From: Clostridia bacterium
GTDB taxonomy: Bacteria; Bacillota; Clostridia; Oscillospirales; Acutalibacteraceae
NCBI GenBank assembly: GCA_017625835.1
Contig: JAGAKF010000079.1
Location: 1 to 50,769 of the forward strand
Length of the DNA stretch: 50,769 nucleotides
Reading direction: 5' to 3'
The notes under the pieces were generated by a model. It was not told the DNA's origin and did not search any database. It was given only the letters and a program-made list of their open reading frames with translations. Positions 15,797 to 22,894 of this stretch are shown in pieces (the stretch's first letter is position 1; every line of letters begins with the position of its first letter). A program made the position numbers and the translations under genes.

Positions 15797-15994
15797 CTCC
15801 TCTGCTGAAAATGTCAATATTTTGTCAACAAGTCAGGATATTTGAGCTTTTTCGGGGTCGGTTACAAACTGCGGCAAGTTACGGCAAATGCCTTTTTATT
15901 GACTTTTTGCCCGTTTGTCAATGTCAATCTGAGTGATTTGTCGAATTACGGCAGGTTATGACAAGCAAAAACAAGGTAACTACAGACACCCTCA
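15797..15994. promoter_or_regulatory. Non-coding attR-proximal segment with repeated motifs
   Basis: No open frame is seen. TGTCAA occurs at 15812, 15823, 15916 and 15922, and TTACGGCA at 15879 and 15946. Clusters of short direct repeats beside an attachment core resemble integrase or excisionase arm-type binding sites; the role is inferred. Confidence 0.4.
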
Positions 15995-16011
15995 AGTTCT
16001 CAAAGAGATAA
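15995..16011 (+). repeat. attR: duplicated rpsI end
   Basis: Exact 17-bp copy of the rpsI 3' end (13940-13956), 2.05 kb downstream and outside any gene. It marks the far edge of the element. Confidence 0.8.
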
Positions 16012-16041
16012 TCTGTCCCGAATGGGTTTTATCTTACAATC

Positions 16042-16075
16042 AAAGCTCGTTGGCTTCGGTCAACGAGCTTTTTGT
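16042..16075 (+). terminator. Probable ancestral rplM-rpsI terminator
   Basis: Perfect 11-bp stem AAAGCTCGTTG/CAACGAGCTTT with an 8-nt loop followed by TTG. It lies 30 nt beyond attR with no gene before it, as expected if the element separated rpsI from its own terminator. Confidence 0.75.
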
Positions 16076-16103
16076 TTACTTTAATTCTAGTTTGTGATAA
16101 TAT
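16075..16103 (+). promoter_or_regulatory. Promoter of the small membrane protein gene
   Basis: TTTACT, 17 nt, TAATAT, with TG one base upstream of the -10. GGAGG follows before the ATG at 16133. Confidence 0.5.
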
Positions 16104-16132
16104 ATTAATATCAACCTGACGGAGGTGTTTTT

Positions 16133-16462
16133 ATGGTAGGTACAGTTGTCCCGATTTTAGTAGGACTTTTGTTGATTGTTCTCGGAATAGTCAATATGAC
16201 CGGAAATGTTTCGACGTTGCACTCTTATCACAGACAAAGAGTAACTGAGGAAAACAGAAAACCTTTCGGTAAAATGGTAGGATTAGGTACTTTGATTGCC
16301 GGGTTGGGAATTGTAGCGGTAGGTGTAACGATATTCCTTGCCGAAAAATTACAGAACGAAGTGTTTGTAACTTTAGGAATTGTTTTGCTCCCGACTTTTC
16401 TTATTCCGGGCATAGTGCTTATGGTTATTGCAATGAAAAAATATAACGGTGGAATATTTTGA
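16133..16462 (+). CDS. Small membrane protein of unknown function (DUF3784-like)
   Basis: The protein has 109 residues with three predicted membrane segments (about 4-24, 49-69 and 78-100). The polar loop after the first segment contains LHSYHRQRVTEENRKPFGK. This loop, with its SYHR and PFGK residues, resembles a family of small Firmicute membrane proteins (DUF3784-like). ACGGAGGTG precedes the ATG. It is a single-gene unit with its own promoter and terminator. No function can be given. Confidence 0.65.
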   Translation: MVGTVVPILVGLLLIVLGIVNMTGNVSTLHSYHRQRVTEENRKPFGKMVGLGTLIAGLGIVAVGVTIFLAEKLQNEVFVTLGIVLLPTFLIPGIVLMVIAMKKYNGGIF

Positions 16463-16469
16463 AATATGC

Positions 16470-16520
16470 AAAAAGAAAGAACAGAAAACTTTTACGATTC
16501 TGCTCTTTCTTTTAATTTTT
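16470..16520 (+). terminator. Terminator of the small membrane protein gene
   Basis: A long imperfect stem formed by AAAAGAAAGAACAGAA and TTCTGCTCTTTCTTTT (one unpaired base), followed by AATTTTTC. Confidence 0.7.
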
Positions 16521-16522
16521 CA

Positions 16523-16551
16523 TTTACTATTTTTGTCACAAATGATATTAT
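16523..16551 (+). promoter_or_regulatory. Promoter of the ZIP transporter gene
   Basis: TTTACT, 17 nt, TATTAT, about 36 nt before the ATG at 16588. No clear Zur-type palindrome was seen. Confidence 0.4.
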
Positions 16552-16587
16552 AGACATATACTAATAGCAGAGCCAAGGGGGATTTTT

Positions 16588-17343
16588 ATGCAGATGGTGC
16601 TTCTGACTGCGCTCGGTGTCGGAGGAGCGACGATAATCGGTTCAATAATCGGTTTCATCTTTAAAAAGATTTCTCATAAATTCAGCGATATCGTGCTTTC
16701 TTTTGCAGCAGGTGTTATGCTTGCGGCGGCGGTGCTCGGCCTCGTTGTGCCGTCACTTGAGTACGGCGGAAAGTACGCAATCGTAGTAACCGTTGCGGGA
16801 ATTTTCGCGGGTGCACTGTGCCTCAATCTTGTGGATAAGCTTGTCCCGCATATGCATAAACTCGCAGGCGGAGACCCTGAAGAACACTCGACAAATGCAA
16901 AACGCGACAAGGTACTTCTTTTCGTAATGGCGATTGCAATTCATAATCTACCCGAAGGTATTGCCGCAGGTGTCGGCTTCGGCTCGGGCAATACAAACGA
17001 AGCTTTACTCATTGCAGGGGGAATTGCTCTGCAGAATATACCCGAAGGTATGGTTATCATCGGACCGATGCTTTCGGCAGGAATTTCAGCGAAAAGAACG
17101 TTTATCTGTGCGATGGCGACGGGACTCGTCGAGGTTGTCGGAACTCTTTTAGGATATTTCGCTGTCAGCGTTGCATCTGCAATTCTGCCGTTTGCTCTTG
17201 CCTTTGCAGGCGGAACGATGCTCTACGTAATCAGCGATGAAATGATACCCGAAACTCATGCTCACGGCAGCCAGCGCGGTGCAACGTACGCCCTCCTCGT
17301 CGGCTTCTGCCTGATGCTCGTTTCCGATTTCTTGTTGGGATAA
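16588..17343 (+). CDS. ZIP-family metal transporter
   Basis: The protein has 251 residues and about eight hydrophobic segments. The metal-site signatures of ZIP proteins are in helices IV and V: HNLPEGIAAG and QNIPEGMVIIGP. A His-containing loop (PHMHKLAGGDPEEHS) lies between helices III and IV. Family members such as ZupT import zinc or related divalent cations into the cytoplasm. AGGGGG lies upstream of the ATG. The gene stands alone between two terminators. Confidence 0.9.
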   Translation: MQMVLLTALGVGGATIIGSIIGFIFKKISHKFSDIVLSFAAGVMLAAAVLGLVVPSLEYGGKYAIVVTVAGIFAGALCLNLVDKLVPHMHKLAGGDPEEHSTNAKRDKVLLFVMAIAIHNLPEGIAAGVGFGSGNTNEALLIAGGIALQNIPEGMVIIGPMLSAGISAKRTFICAMATGLVEVVGTLLGYFAVSVASAILPFALAFAGGTMLYVISDEMIPETHAHGSQRGATYALLVGFCLMLVSDFLLG

Positions 17344-17356
17344 AAACTAAAAAATT

Positions 17357-17390
17357 ATGCCCGATGCACACAATGCATCGGGCATTTTGT
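17357..17390. terminator. Bidirectional terminator between the ZIP transporter and oadB2
   Basis: Perfect stem ATGCCCGATGCA/TGCATCGGGCAT (17357-17385) followed by TTTTG on the plus strand and a T-rich stretch on the minus strand. It serves the convergent genes ending at 17343 and 17395. Confidence 0.85.
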
Positions 17391-17394
17391 TGTT

Positions 17395-18585
17395 TTAATT
17401 CTGGAACATAAGAAGCAGGAAACCTGCAGCAACGGCTGAGCCGATAACGCCTGCGACGTTGGGACCCATAGCGTGCATAAGAAGGAAGTTCGTCGGGTTG
17501 TATTTGCGTCCCTCATTCTGTGCAACACGTGCAGCCATAGGAACGGCTGAAACGCCTGCTGCGCCGATAAGCGGATTGATCTTGCCTTTTGTGACAACGT
17601 AGAGCACTTTGCCGAGGAGCACACCGCCAACGGTTGAGAAGATAAATGCTGTCAGACCCAATGCAACAATGCCGAGAGTCTGTGGCTTAAGGAAGCTTTC
17701 GCCGTTTGCTGTGGCGCCGACTGTTACACCGAGAAGGATAACAACAATGTTGTTCATCGCATTCTGCGCTGTGTCTGAAAGCCTGTCAACAACACCACAT
17801 TCACGGAAAAGGTTGCCGAGCATAAGCATACCGAGAAGCGGCACAACTGACGGAAGAATGAGCGCAATAAGTACAAGAACAACCACAGGGAAAACAATTT
17901 TCTCTGTCTTTGATACTTTGCGAAGCTGGGTCATTTTAACTTCGCGTTCTTTCTTCGTCGTAAGAAGCTTCATAATAGGTGGCTGAATAAGCGGAATAAG
18001 CGCCATATATGAGTATGCCGCAAGAGCAATCGGTGCAAGGAGATGGGAAGCAAGCTTGCCTGTTAACCAGATAGCTGTAGGGCCATCTGCACCGCCGATG
18101 ATTGAAATTGCTGCTGCTTCCTGCGGAGTGAAGCCGAGGATGATAGCAATTATAAATGCGACATAAATACCGAGCTGAGCAGCCGCACCGAGAAGAAGGC
18201 TTATCGGATTGGAAAGAAGCGGTCCGAAATCGGTCATAGCACCAACACCAAGGAAAATAAGACATGGGAAGATACTTGACTTAACGCCCGCGTAAAGGAT
18301 TCTGAGAACGCCTGAATCGTACCAGTGACTGCCTGCGACTGCTGTTGCAGGGTCACCGCCGAATGCCTGTGAAAGCGTAAGGTCATCCATAATGCCTGAA
18401 CCCGGAAGGTTTGCAAGCAAGATGCCGAATGCAATCGGCACGAGCAACAACGGCTCGAATTTTTTTGCAATGGCAAGGAAAAGGAAAACAAAGGAAACAC
18501 CGATCATAACGCCGTTTTGCCACGTCAGAAGAGTGAAACCGGAAGATTCCCATAAACCTGCCAGGAGGTTTGTAATCAATTCCAT
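17395..18585 (-). CDS. oadB: Na+-translocating decarboxylase beta subunit, second copy
   Basis: The protein has 396 residues and is polytopic. Key blocks of OadB are present: GGADGPTAIW, holding the Asp needed for Na+ binding in the family, and NFLLMHAMGPNVAGVIGSA with the conserved Asn and Ser of the C-terminal helix. The subunit decarboxylates carboxybiotin and exports Na+. It closes the second membrane module (gamma, biotin carrier, beta), 14 nt after the biotin carrier gene. It is distinct from the 367-residue copy at 19618. Substrate of the complex (oxaloacetate, methylmalonyl-CoA or another) cannot be told from this subunit. Confidence 0.9.
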   Translation of the reverse strand: MELITNLLAGLWESSGFTLLTWQNGVMIGVSFVFLFLAIAKKFEPLLLVPIAFGILLANLPGSGIMDDLTLSQAFGGDPATAVAGSHWYDSGVLRILYAGVKSSIFPCLIFLGVGAMTDFGPLLSNPISLLLGAAAQLGIYVAFIIAIILGFTPQEAAAISIIGGADGPTAIWLTGKLASHLLAPIALAAYSYMALIPLIQPPIMKLLTTKKEREVKMTQLRKVSKTEKIVFPVVVLVLIALILPSVVPLLGMLMLGNLFRECGVVDRLSDTAQNAMNNIVVILLGVTVGATANGESFLKPQTLGIVALGLTAFIFSTVGGVLLGKVLYVVTKGKINPLIGAAGVSAVPMAARVAQNEGRKYNPTNFLLMHAMGPNVAGVIGSAVAAGFLLLMFQN

Positions 18586-18599
18586 AAGTTTACCTCCGC

Positions 18600-18971
18600 T
18601 TAAATAATGATAAGAGTCTGGTCTGTGTCAACAGTTGAGCCTTTTGTAACGAGAATCTGCTTAACTGTACCGTCGCAGGGAGCAACAATGTCGTTTTCCA
18701 TTTTCATAGCTTCAAGCACAATAAGAACTTCACCTGCACGGACAGCCTGTCCGTTTGTAACGTTGATTGAAAGAATTGTGCCGGGCATCGGTGAAGCAAC
18801 GGTTGTACCCTCTGCAGATGCTGCAGGAGCAACGGGTGCGGGTGATGCCGCAGGAGCAGCAACAGGAGCAGCAACTATGGGGGCTACCTCTGTTACAGCC
18901 TTGAGAGCGACAGAACACTCGTCAACCTCGATTTCATATTTTTTATTATTTAACATTACTTCGTATTTCAT
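18600..18971 (-). CDS. Biotin carboxyl carrier protein, second module
   Basis: The ATG at 18971 (123 residues) is chosen: GGAGG lies 9 nt upstream, and it starts 1 nt after the gamma-subunit stop. A longer frame would run into the gamma gene. The N-terminal KYEVMLNNKKYEIEVDE is followed by an Ala/Pro-rich linker and the biotinyl domain with EAMKMEN, whose central Lys is the biotinylation site. It shuttles the carboxyl group from the alpha to the beta subunit. Confidence 0.92.
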   Translation of the reverse strand: MKYEVMLNNKKYEIEVDECSVALKAVTEVAPIVAAPVAAPAASPAPVAPAASAEGTTVASPMPGTILSINVTNGQAVRAGEVLIVLEAMKMENDIVAPCDGTVKQILVTKGSTVDTDQTLIII

Positions 18972-18972
18972 T

Positions 18973-19377
18973 TTATTCATCCTCCACCAATCTGATTGAT
19001 CTGAAAGCAAGTCTGTTAAGCGGAATTTCAGTCTTATAGCTGACAAGTGCCATCAACATCGCAGCAGTTGCCTCGTCAACTCCTATGAGCTCAAGCTCAC
19101 CCTGAGACTCGTTGTCGGGCAGAGAGACTCCGACTTTCTGCGGTGCAGTTTCTTTTTTGTCCGAATCACCGACAGGTATGATTTCAACGGTAGCTTTTTT
19201 CTCGATTAAAGAGAAAATAAATGCAATGAGTCTGATAAACAAGGCGATCATTGCAAGGACAAGGAGCACCGTCATAAAACCGACAATCGCTACCAGCAAT
19301 GCCTTCGGAAGATCCATAGCGTCAAATGAACCGTAAATGTCAGTAAAAATACCGAGCACATGCGGAGTAAATTTCAT
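18973..19377 (-). CDS. oadG: Decarboxylase gamma subunit (OadG-like), second module
   Basis: The protein has 134 residues. One strong membrane helix (about 27-55) is followed by a charged linker and a small C-terminal domain containing ELIGVDEATAAMLMALVS and PLNRLAFRSI. The same pattern occurs in the first-module gamma subunit. In this family gamma anchors and assembles the complex. GAGGAGG lies upstream of the ATG, and the gene follows the hairpin at 19412-19443 that separates the two modules. Confidence 0.85.
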   Translation of the reverse strand: MKFTPHVLGIFTDIYGSFDAMDLPKALLVAIVGFMTVLLVLAMIALFIRLIAFIFSLIEKKATVEIIPVGDSDKKETAPQKVGVSLPDNESQGELELIGVDEATAAMLMALVSYKTEIPLNRLAFRSIRLVEDE

Positions 19378-19411
19378 TGATAAACCTCCTCAGAAATGGT
19401 TATTTTTCAAC

Positions 19412-19443
19412 AAGAGCAACCTGTTTTTCAGCAGGTTGCTCTT
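19412..19443 (-). promoter_or_regulatory. Intercistronic hairpin between the two decarboxylase modules
   Basis: Perfect 12-bp stem AAGAGCAACCTG/CAGGTTGCTCTT. On the minus strand no proper T-run follows (GTTGAAAAAT), so it may be a processing or partial-termination site that tunes the two modules rather than a full terminator. Confidence 0.55.
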
Positions 19444-19447
19444 TGCA

Positions 19448-19600
19448 TCAGTCTTTATTCTTCTTGTTTTTCTTCTCAGGAATGTTGTTAAGTGCGTTAA
19501 CAACGAGAACGATAAGAGCTGTTACGACGAAGATGCCGAGCATGCCTTTACCCATGTAGGGAAGCGCATTGAGAAATGCATTGAAATCAATTGTAAACAT
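19448..19600 (-). CDS. 50-residue membrane protein between decarboxylase modules
   Basis: A short ORF starts at ATG 19600 with GGGAGG about 9 nt upstream, 17 nt after oadB1. It begins MFTIDFNAFLNALPYMGKGM, then has one hydrophobic helix (IFVVTALIVLVVNAL) and a strongly basic tail (EKKNKKNKD). Tiny membrane proteins of this type occur in clostridial decarboxylase operons and may stabilise the membrane complex; that role is inferred. The ribosome site, spacing and coding-like composition support a real gene. Confidence 0.7.
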   Translation of the reverse strand: MFTIDFNAFLNALPYMGKGMLGIFVVTALIVLVVNALNNIPEKKNKKNKD

Positions 19601-19617
19601 TATAACTACCTCCCTGT

Positions 19618-20721
19618 TTATCTGAAGAATGTAAGGATAAGACCACCTGCGATAACTGAAGCGATCTGTCCTGAAACGTTAACACCGATTGAGTGCATAA
19701 GAAGGAAGTTCTGATTGTCTTCCTCAAGACCCATCTTGTGAACAACACGAGCTGACATCGGGAATGCTGAAATACCTGCAGCACCGATCATCGGGTTGAT
19801 CTTCTTCTTTGAGAAGATGTTCATAATCTTTGCGAGCATAACGCCTGCGAATGTGTCGAAGATGAAAGCGAAAAGACCAAGAGCGATGATGAGCAATGTG
19901 TCAACAGTAAGGAACTCTTCAGCTCTCATACGTGCTGCAATTGTGATGCCGAGGAAGATTGTAACAAGGTTTGCAAGAACCTTCTGTGCTGTTTCTGAAA
20001 GTGAGTTAAGAACGCCACATTCACGGATAAGGTTACCGAACATAAGGAAACCGATAAGAGCAACAGCATCGGGAGCAACAAGACCTACGATGATTGTAAC
20101 AACGATCGGGAAAAGGATCTTTGTAAGCTTTGAAGGAGCCTTACCTGCTGTGTTATCCATACGGATAAGACGCTCTTTCTTTGTTGTGCAAAGCTTGATG
20201 ATCGGCGGCTGTACGAGAGGAACGAGTGCCATATATGAATAAGCGGCAACCATGATCGCACCGATGTACTTTGAACCGAGCTCCATTGAAACTGCGATAG
20301 CTGTCGGGCCGTCAGCAGCACCGATAATACCGATTGAAGCAGCGTCTCTGATATCGAAACCTAAAAGTGATGCAAGGCAGAGTGTAAAGAAAATACCGAA
20401 CTGAGCCGCTGCACCGAAAAGCATAAGCTTGGGGTTGGTAAGAAGGGGAGTAAAGTCAATCATCGCACCGATACCGATGAAAAGAATAAGGGGCATCAGC
20501 TCGCCGAATTCGTTGTCGATACCGACTCTGAACATAACGTCGATGATATGTTTAGCACCCGAGTTGGGAAGGTTGATAAGGATTGCGCCGAATCCCATGG
20601 GGAGAAGAAGTGAGGGTTCCATTTCCTTTTTGATAGCAAGGAAAATAAGGATACCGCCGATAATCCACATCGCTACCTGGGGGAAGGTGACGGTGGTAAA
20701 GTTTTCAAGTAAAACGCCCAT
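19618..20721 (-). CDS. oadB: Na+-translocating decarboxylase beta subunit, first copy
   Basis: The protein has 367 residues and is polytopic. GAADGPTAIAV keeps the family's functional Asp. The C-terminal block NFLLMHSIGVNVSGQIAS keeps the conserved Asn and Ser, though GPNVAG is changed to GVNVSG relative to the second copy. The N-terminus is shorter by about 30 residues. It couples carboxybiotin decarboxylation to Na+ export. It belongs to the module directly behind oadA and is followed after 17 nt by the 50-residue membrane protein. Confidence 0.9.
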   Translation of the reverse strand: MGVLLENFTTVTFPQVAMWIIGGILIFLAIKKEMEPSLLLPMGFGAILINLPNSGAKHIIDVMFRVGIDNEFGELMPLILFIGIGAMIDFTPLLTNPKLMLFGAAAQFGIFFTLCLASLLGFDIRDAASIGIIGAADGPTAIAVSMELGSKYIGAIMVAAYSYMALVPLVQPPIIKLCTTKKERLIRMDNTAGKAPSKLTKILFPIVVTIIVGLVAPDAVALIGFLMFGNLIRECGVLNSLSETAQKVLANLVTIFLGITIAARMRAEEFLTVDTLLIIALGLFAFIFDTFAGVMLAKIMNIFSKKKINPMIGAAGISAFPMSARVVHKMGLEEDNQNFLLMHSIGVNVSGQIASVIAGGLILTFFR

Positions 20722-20737
20722 TAATTACACCTCCGAC

Positions 20738-21124
20738 TCAGATAACAAGGAGAACATCGTCAGTGTTGACTGTTGCACCCTTTGTTGTAACGATCTGCTT
20801 AACAGTGCCGTCGCAAGGAGCTGTGATATCGTTTTCCATTTTCATAGCCTCAAGAACGATGAGAACATCGCCTGCTTTGACTGCCTGGCCTGCTGAAACG
20901 TTGATGTTAACGATTGAACCGGGCATCGGAGCAACAATTTTTGTGCCCTCAGCTGAAACTGCCTGAGCAACGGGAGCTGCTACCGGTACAGGTGCTGCTG
21001 CGGGAGCAGGAGTTGCAACAGGTGCAGGAGCGTAAACTGCATCAGAAACGTTTGTTACAACTGCTTCTGTCTCGTTTACTTCAACTTCATAATTTTTACC
21101 GTTTAATGTAACTACATATTTCAT
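20738..21124 (-). CDS. Biotin carboxyl carrier protein, first module
   Basis: The protein has 128 residues. KYVVTLNGKNYEVEVNE at the N-terminus leads to a linker of alternating Ala, Pro and Val and then the biotinyl domain with EAMKMEN (biotin on the second Lys-type position of AMKM). It starts 1 nt after the gamma stop codon, the same junction as in the second module. It carries the carboxyl group from OadA to OadB. Confidence 0.93.
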   Translation of the reverse strand: MKYVVTLNGKNYEVEVNETEAVVTNVSDAVYAPAPVATPAPAAAPVPVAAPVAQAVSAEGTKIVAPMPGSIVNINVSAGQAVKAGDVLIVLEAMKMENDITAPCDGTVKQIVTTKGATVNTDDVLLVI

Positions 21125-21125
21125 T

Positions 21126-21461
21126 TTATTTGTCCTCCATCAGAGTGATTGATTTAAACTCAAGTCTGTTAAGCGGGATTCCACTCTTGTTTGAAACGAT
21201 AGCCATAATAACAGCGGCTGTCTTTTCGTCTGTGCCGACAAGCTCAAGGTTACCTGAAGAAACACCGGGAACAGAAGTCTGGGGTGCAGCAGGTTTTGAC
21301 GCGGGAGCAACAGAGGGTGTTGGAGTTTCCTCAGCTTTTTTAGAACCGTTGATTGCTTTTGAGATGTAAACATAGATGATTAACAAAACAGCAATTACAG
21401 CAACGACGATTGCAGGAAACGGAGGTGTTGCAATTTTCTCAAGAATTTCTGAAAAATTCAT
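21126..21461 (-). CDS. oadG: Decarboxylase gamma subunit (OadG-like), first module
   Basis: The protein has 111 residues. One membrane helix (about 15-36) is followed by a Pro/Ala-rich linker and the C-terminal block ELVGTDEKTAAVIMAIVS, then IPLNRLEFKSI, which parallels the second-module gamma protein. The family role is to anchor the alpha subunit to the membrane. It follows oadA by 12 nt. Confidence 0.85.
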   Translation of the reverse strand: MNFSEILEKIATPPFPAIVVAVIAVLLIIYVYISKAINGSKKAEETPTPSVAPASKPAAPQTSVPGVSSGNLELVGTDEKTAAVIMAIVSNKSGIPLNRLEFKSITLMEDK

Positions 21462-21473
21462 TTCTGCTCCTCC

Positions 21474-22850
21474 TTAGATTTCCTTGATTGTATATGTGAA
21501 TGTGTTTCTTTCTAATTCGTCACGCTTTTCGAAGAAAGCCTCAGCCTGCATCGGGAAAGCGATGTATGAAAGAACGTCTTCGTCGCTCTTTGCCTTGCTG
21601 CCGAGTTCAGCCTTTGTAGCTTCAAAAGCAGGAGCAAGAGTGTCAGCGAATCTGCCTTCGATCGGCTTTTCGTCGCCGAGTACCTGCTTGAGAAGATCAG
21701 GATTGATTTCTGCAGGAGCCTTGCCGTATTCGCCCTTAAGGTAGCTGCGAACGTCCTTTGAAACGTTCTTGTACTTACCGAAGAGAACGTTCTGTGTTGC
21801 CTGAACGCCAACCATTTGGCTCATCGGAGTAACAAGCGGCGGATAACCCATATCCTTACGTACTCTCGGAACTTCCTGAAGAACTTCCTCAAACTTGTCC
21901 ATCTTGTTCTGAGCTGTAAGCTGAGCAACGAGGTTGGAAAGCATACCGCCGGGAACCTGATATCCGAGTGCGTCTGTATCAGTTGCAAGAACAACGGGGT
22001 TGAGAAGACCTGATTCAAGAGCCTTTGCACGAACGGGCTTGAAGAAATCGTTGATGTTCTTAAGAACGTCTGTATTGAGCCCCGTTTCGTAACCCTGCTG
22101 AGTAAGAACATAGTTCATTGTCTCTGTTGCGAACTGTGATGTACCGCCTGACATACAGGAAATTGCTGTGTCGATAACGTCAACGCCTGCCTCAGCTGCC
22201 TTCTGAAGAGTCATAGCAGCAAGACCTGTTGTTGAATGAGTGTGAAGGATGATCGGAAGCTTTGTGTTTTCCTTAAGTGCCTTCACAAGGTCATATGCCT
22301 CTTTCGGGCTCATGATGCCTGCCATATCCTTGATACAGATTGAGTGAACACCCATAGCCTCCATATCCTTAGCAAGCTTGATGTATGATTCAATGTTGTG
22401 AACGGGGCTCAATGTGAAGCAGATTGTACCTGATGCGTGAGCGCCGCACTTGATTGTTTCTTTAACTGCAACTTCGATGTTGCGGACGTCGTTGAGTGCA
22501 TCGAAAATTCTGATGATGTCAATGCCGTTTTCAACGCTCTTCTGGATAAACTTTTTAACTACGTCGTCGGGATAGTGCTTGTAGCCGAGGAGGTTCTGAC
22601 CTCTGAGAAGCATCTGAAGCTTTGTGTTCGGGCAAGCCTTACGGATTTTACGAAGTCTCTCCCAGGGATCTTCATTAAGGTAACGTAAGCAAGAGTCAAA
22701 TGTAGCTCCGCCCCAACACTCGAGTGAGTAATATCCTGCCTTATCAAGTTCAGCAAGAACGGGAGCAAAATCATCAAAAGACATTCTTGTAGCAATGAGT
22801 GACTGCTGAGCGTCACGAAGCACTGTTTCGGTAAATTTAATCTTTTTCAT
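21474..22850 (-). CDS. oadA: Oxaloacetate/acyl-CoA decarboxylase alpha subunit (carboxyltransferase)
   Basis: The protein has 458 residues and is a TIM-barrel carboxyltransferase. Visible metal and catalytic elements are TVLRDAQQS near the N-terminus, the Lys-containing CIKDMAGI (the carbamylated-Lys position of the family), and LHTHSTTG with the metal-binding histidines. The biotin domain is absent and supplied by the separate carrier protein. It transfers CO2 from the 2-oxo acid to biotin; oxaloacetate is the likely donor, by similarity of the domain to OadA and transcarboxylase 5S. It is the only alpha gene of the locus, although two membrane modules follow. It starts 44 nt after glyQS without a clear terminator between. 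Confidence 0.92.
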   Translation of the reverse strand: MKKIKFTETVLRDAQQSLIATRMSFDDFAPVLAELDKAGYYSLECWGGATFDSCLRYLNEDPWERLRKIRKACPNTKLQMLLRGQNLLGYKHYPDDVVKKFIQKSVENGIDIIRIFDALNDVRNIEVAVKETIKCGAHASGTICFTLSPVHNIESYIKLAKDMEAMGVHSICIKDMAGIMSPKEAYDLVKALKENTKLPIILHTHSTTGLAAMTLQKAAEAGVDVIDTAISCMSGGTSQFATETMNYVLTQQGYETGLNTDVLKNINDFFKPVRAKALESGLLNPVVLATDTDALGYQVPGGMLSNLVAQLTAQNKMDKFEEVLQEVPRVRKDMGYPPLVTPMSQMVGVQATQNVLFGKYKNVSKDVRSYLKGEYGKAPAEINPDLLKQVLGDEKPIEGRFADTLAPAFEATKAELGSKAKSDEDVLSYIAFPMQAEAFFEKRDELERNTFTYTIKEI

Positions 22851-22894
22851 AACGACTGCCTTTCTTTATAATTAATGATTTTATTTTATACTAA

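Larger units (their letters stand above)
13957..15994. mobile_element. Degraded integrative element in the 3' end of rpsI
   Basis: It is bounded by identical 17-bp attachment cores and contains an integrase C-terminal relic, a DUF6809-like relic and a secreted sialidase-fold gene. Ribosomal protein genes including rpsI are known targets of integrative elements in Firmicutes. At 2 kb, and without replication, mobilisation or intact recombinase genes, it can no longer move by itself. Confidence 0.7.
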
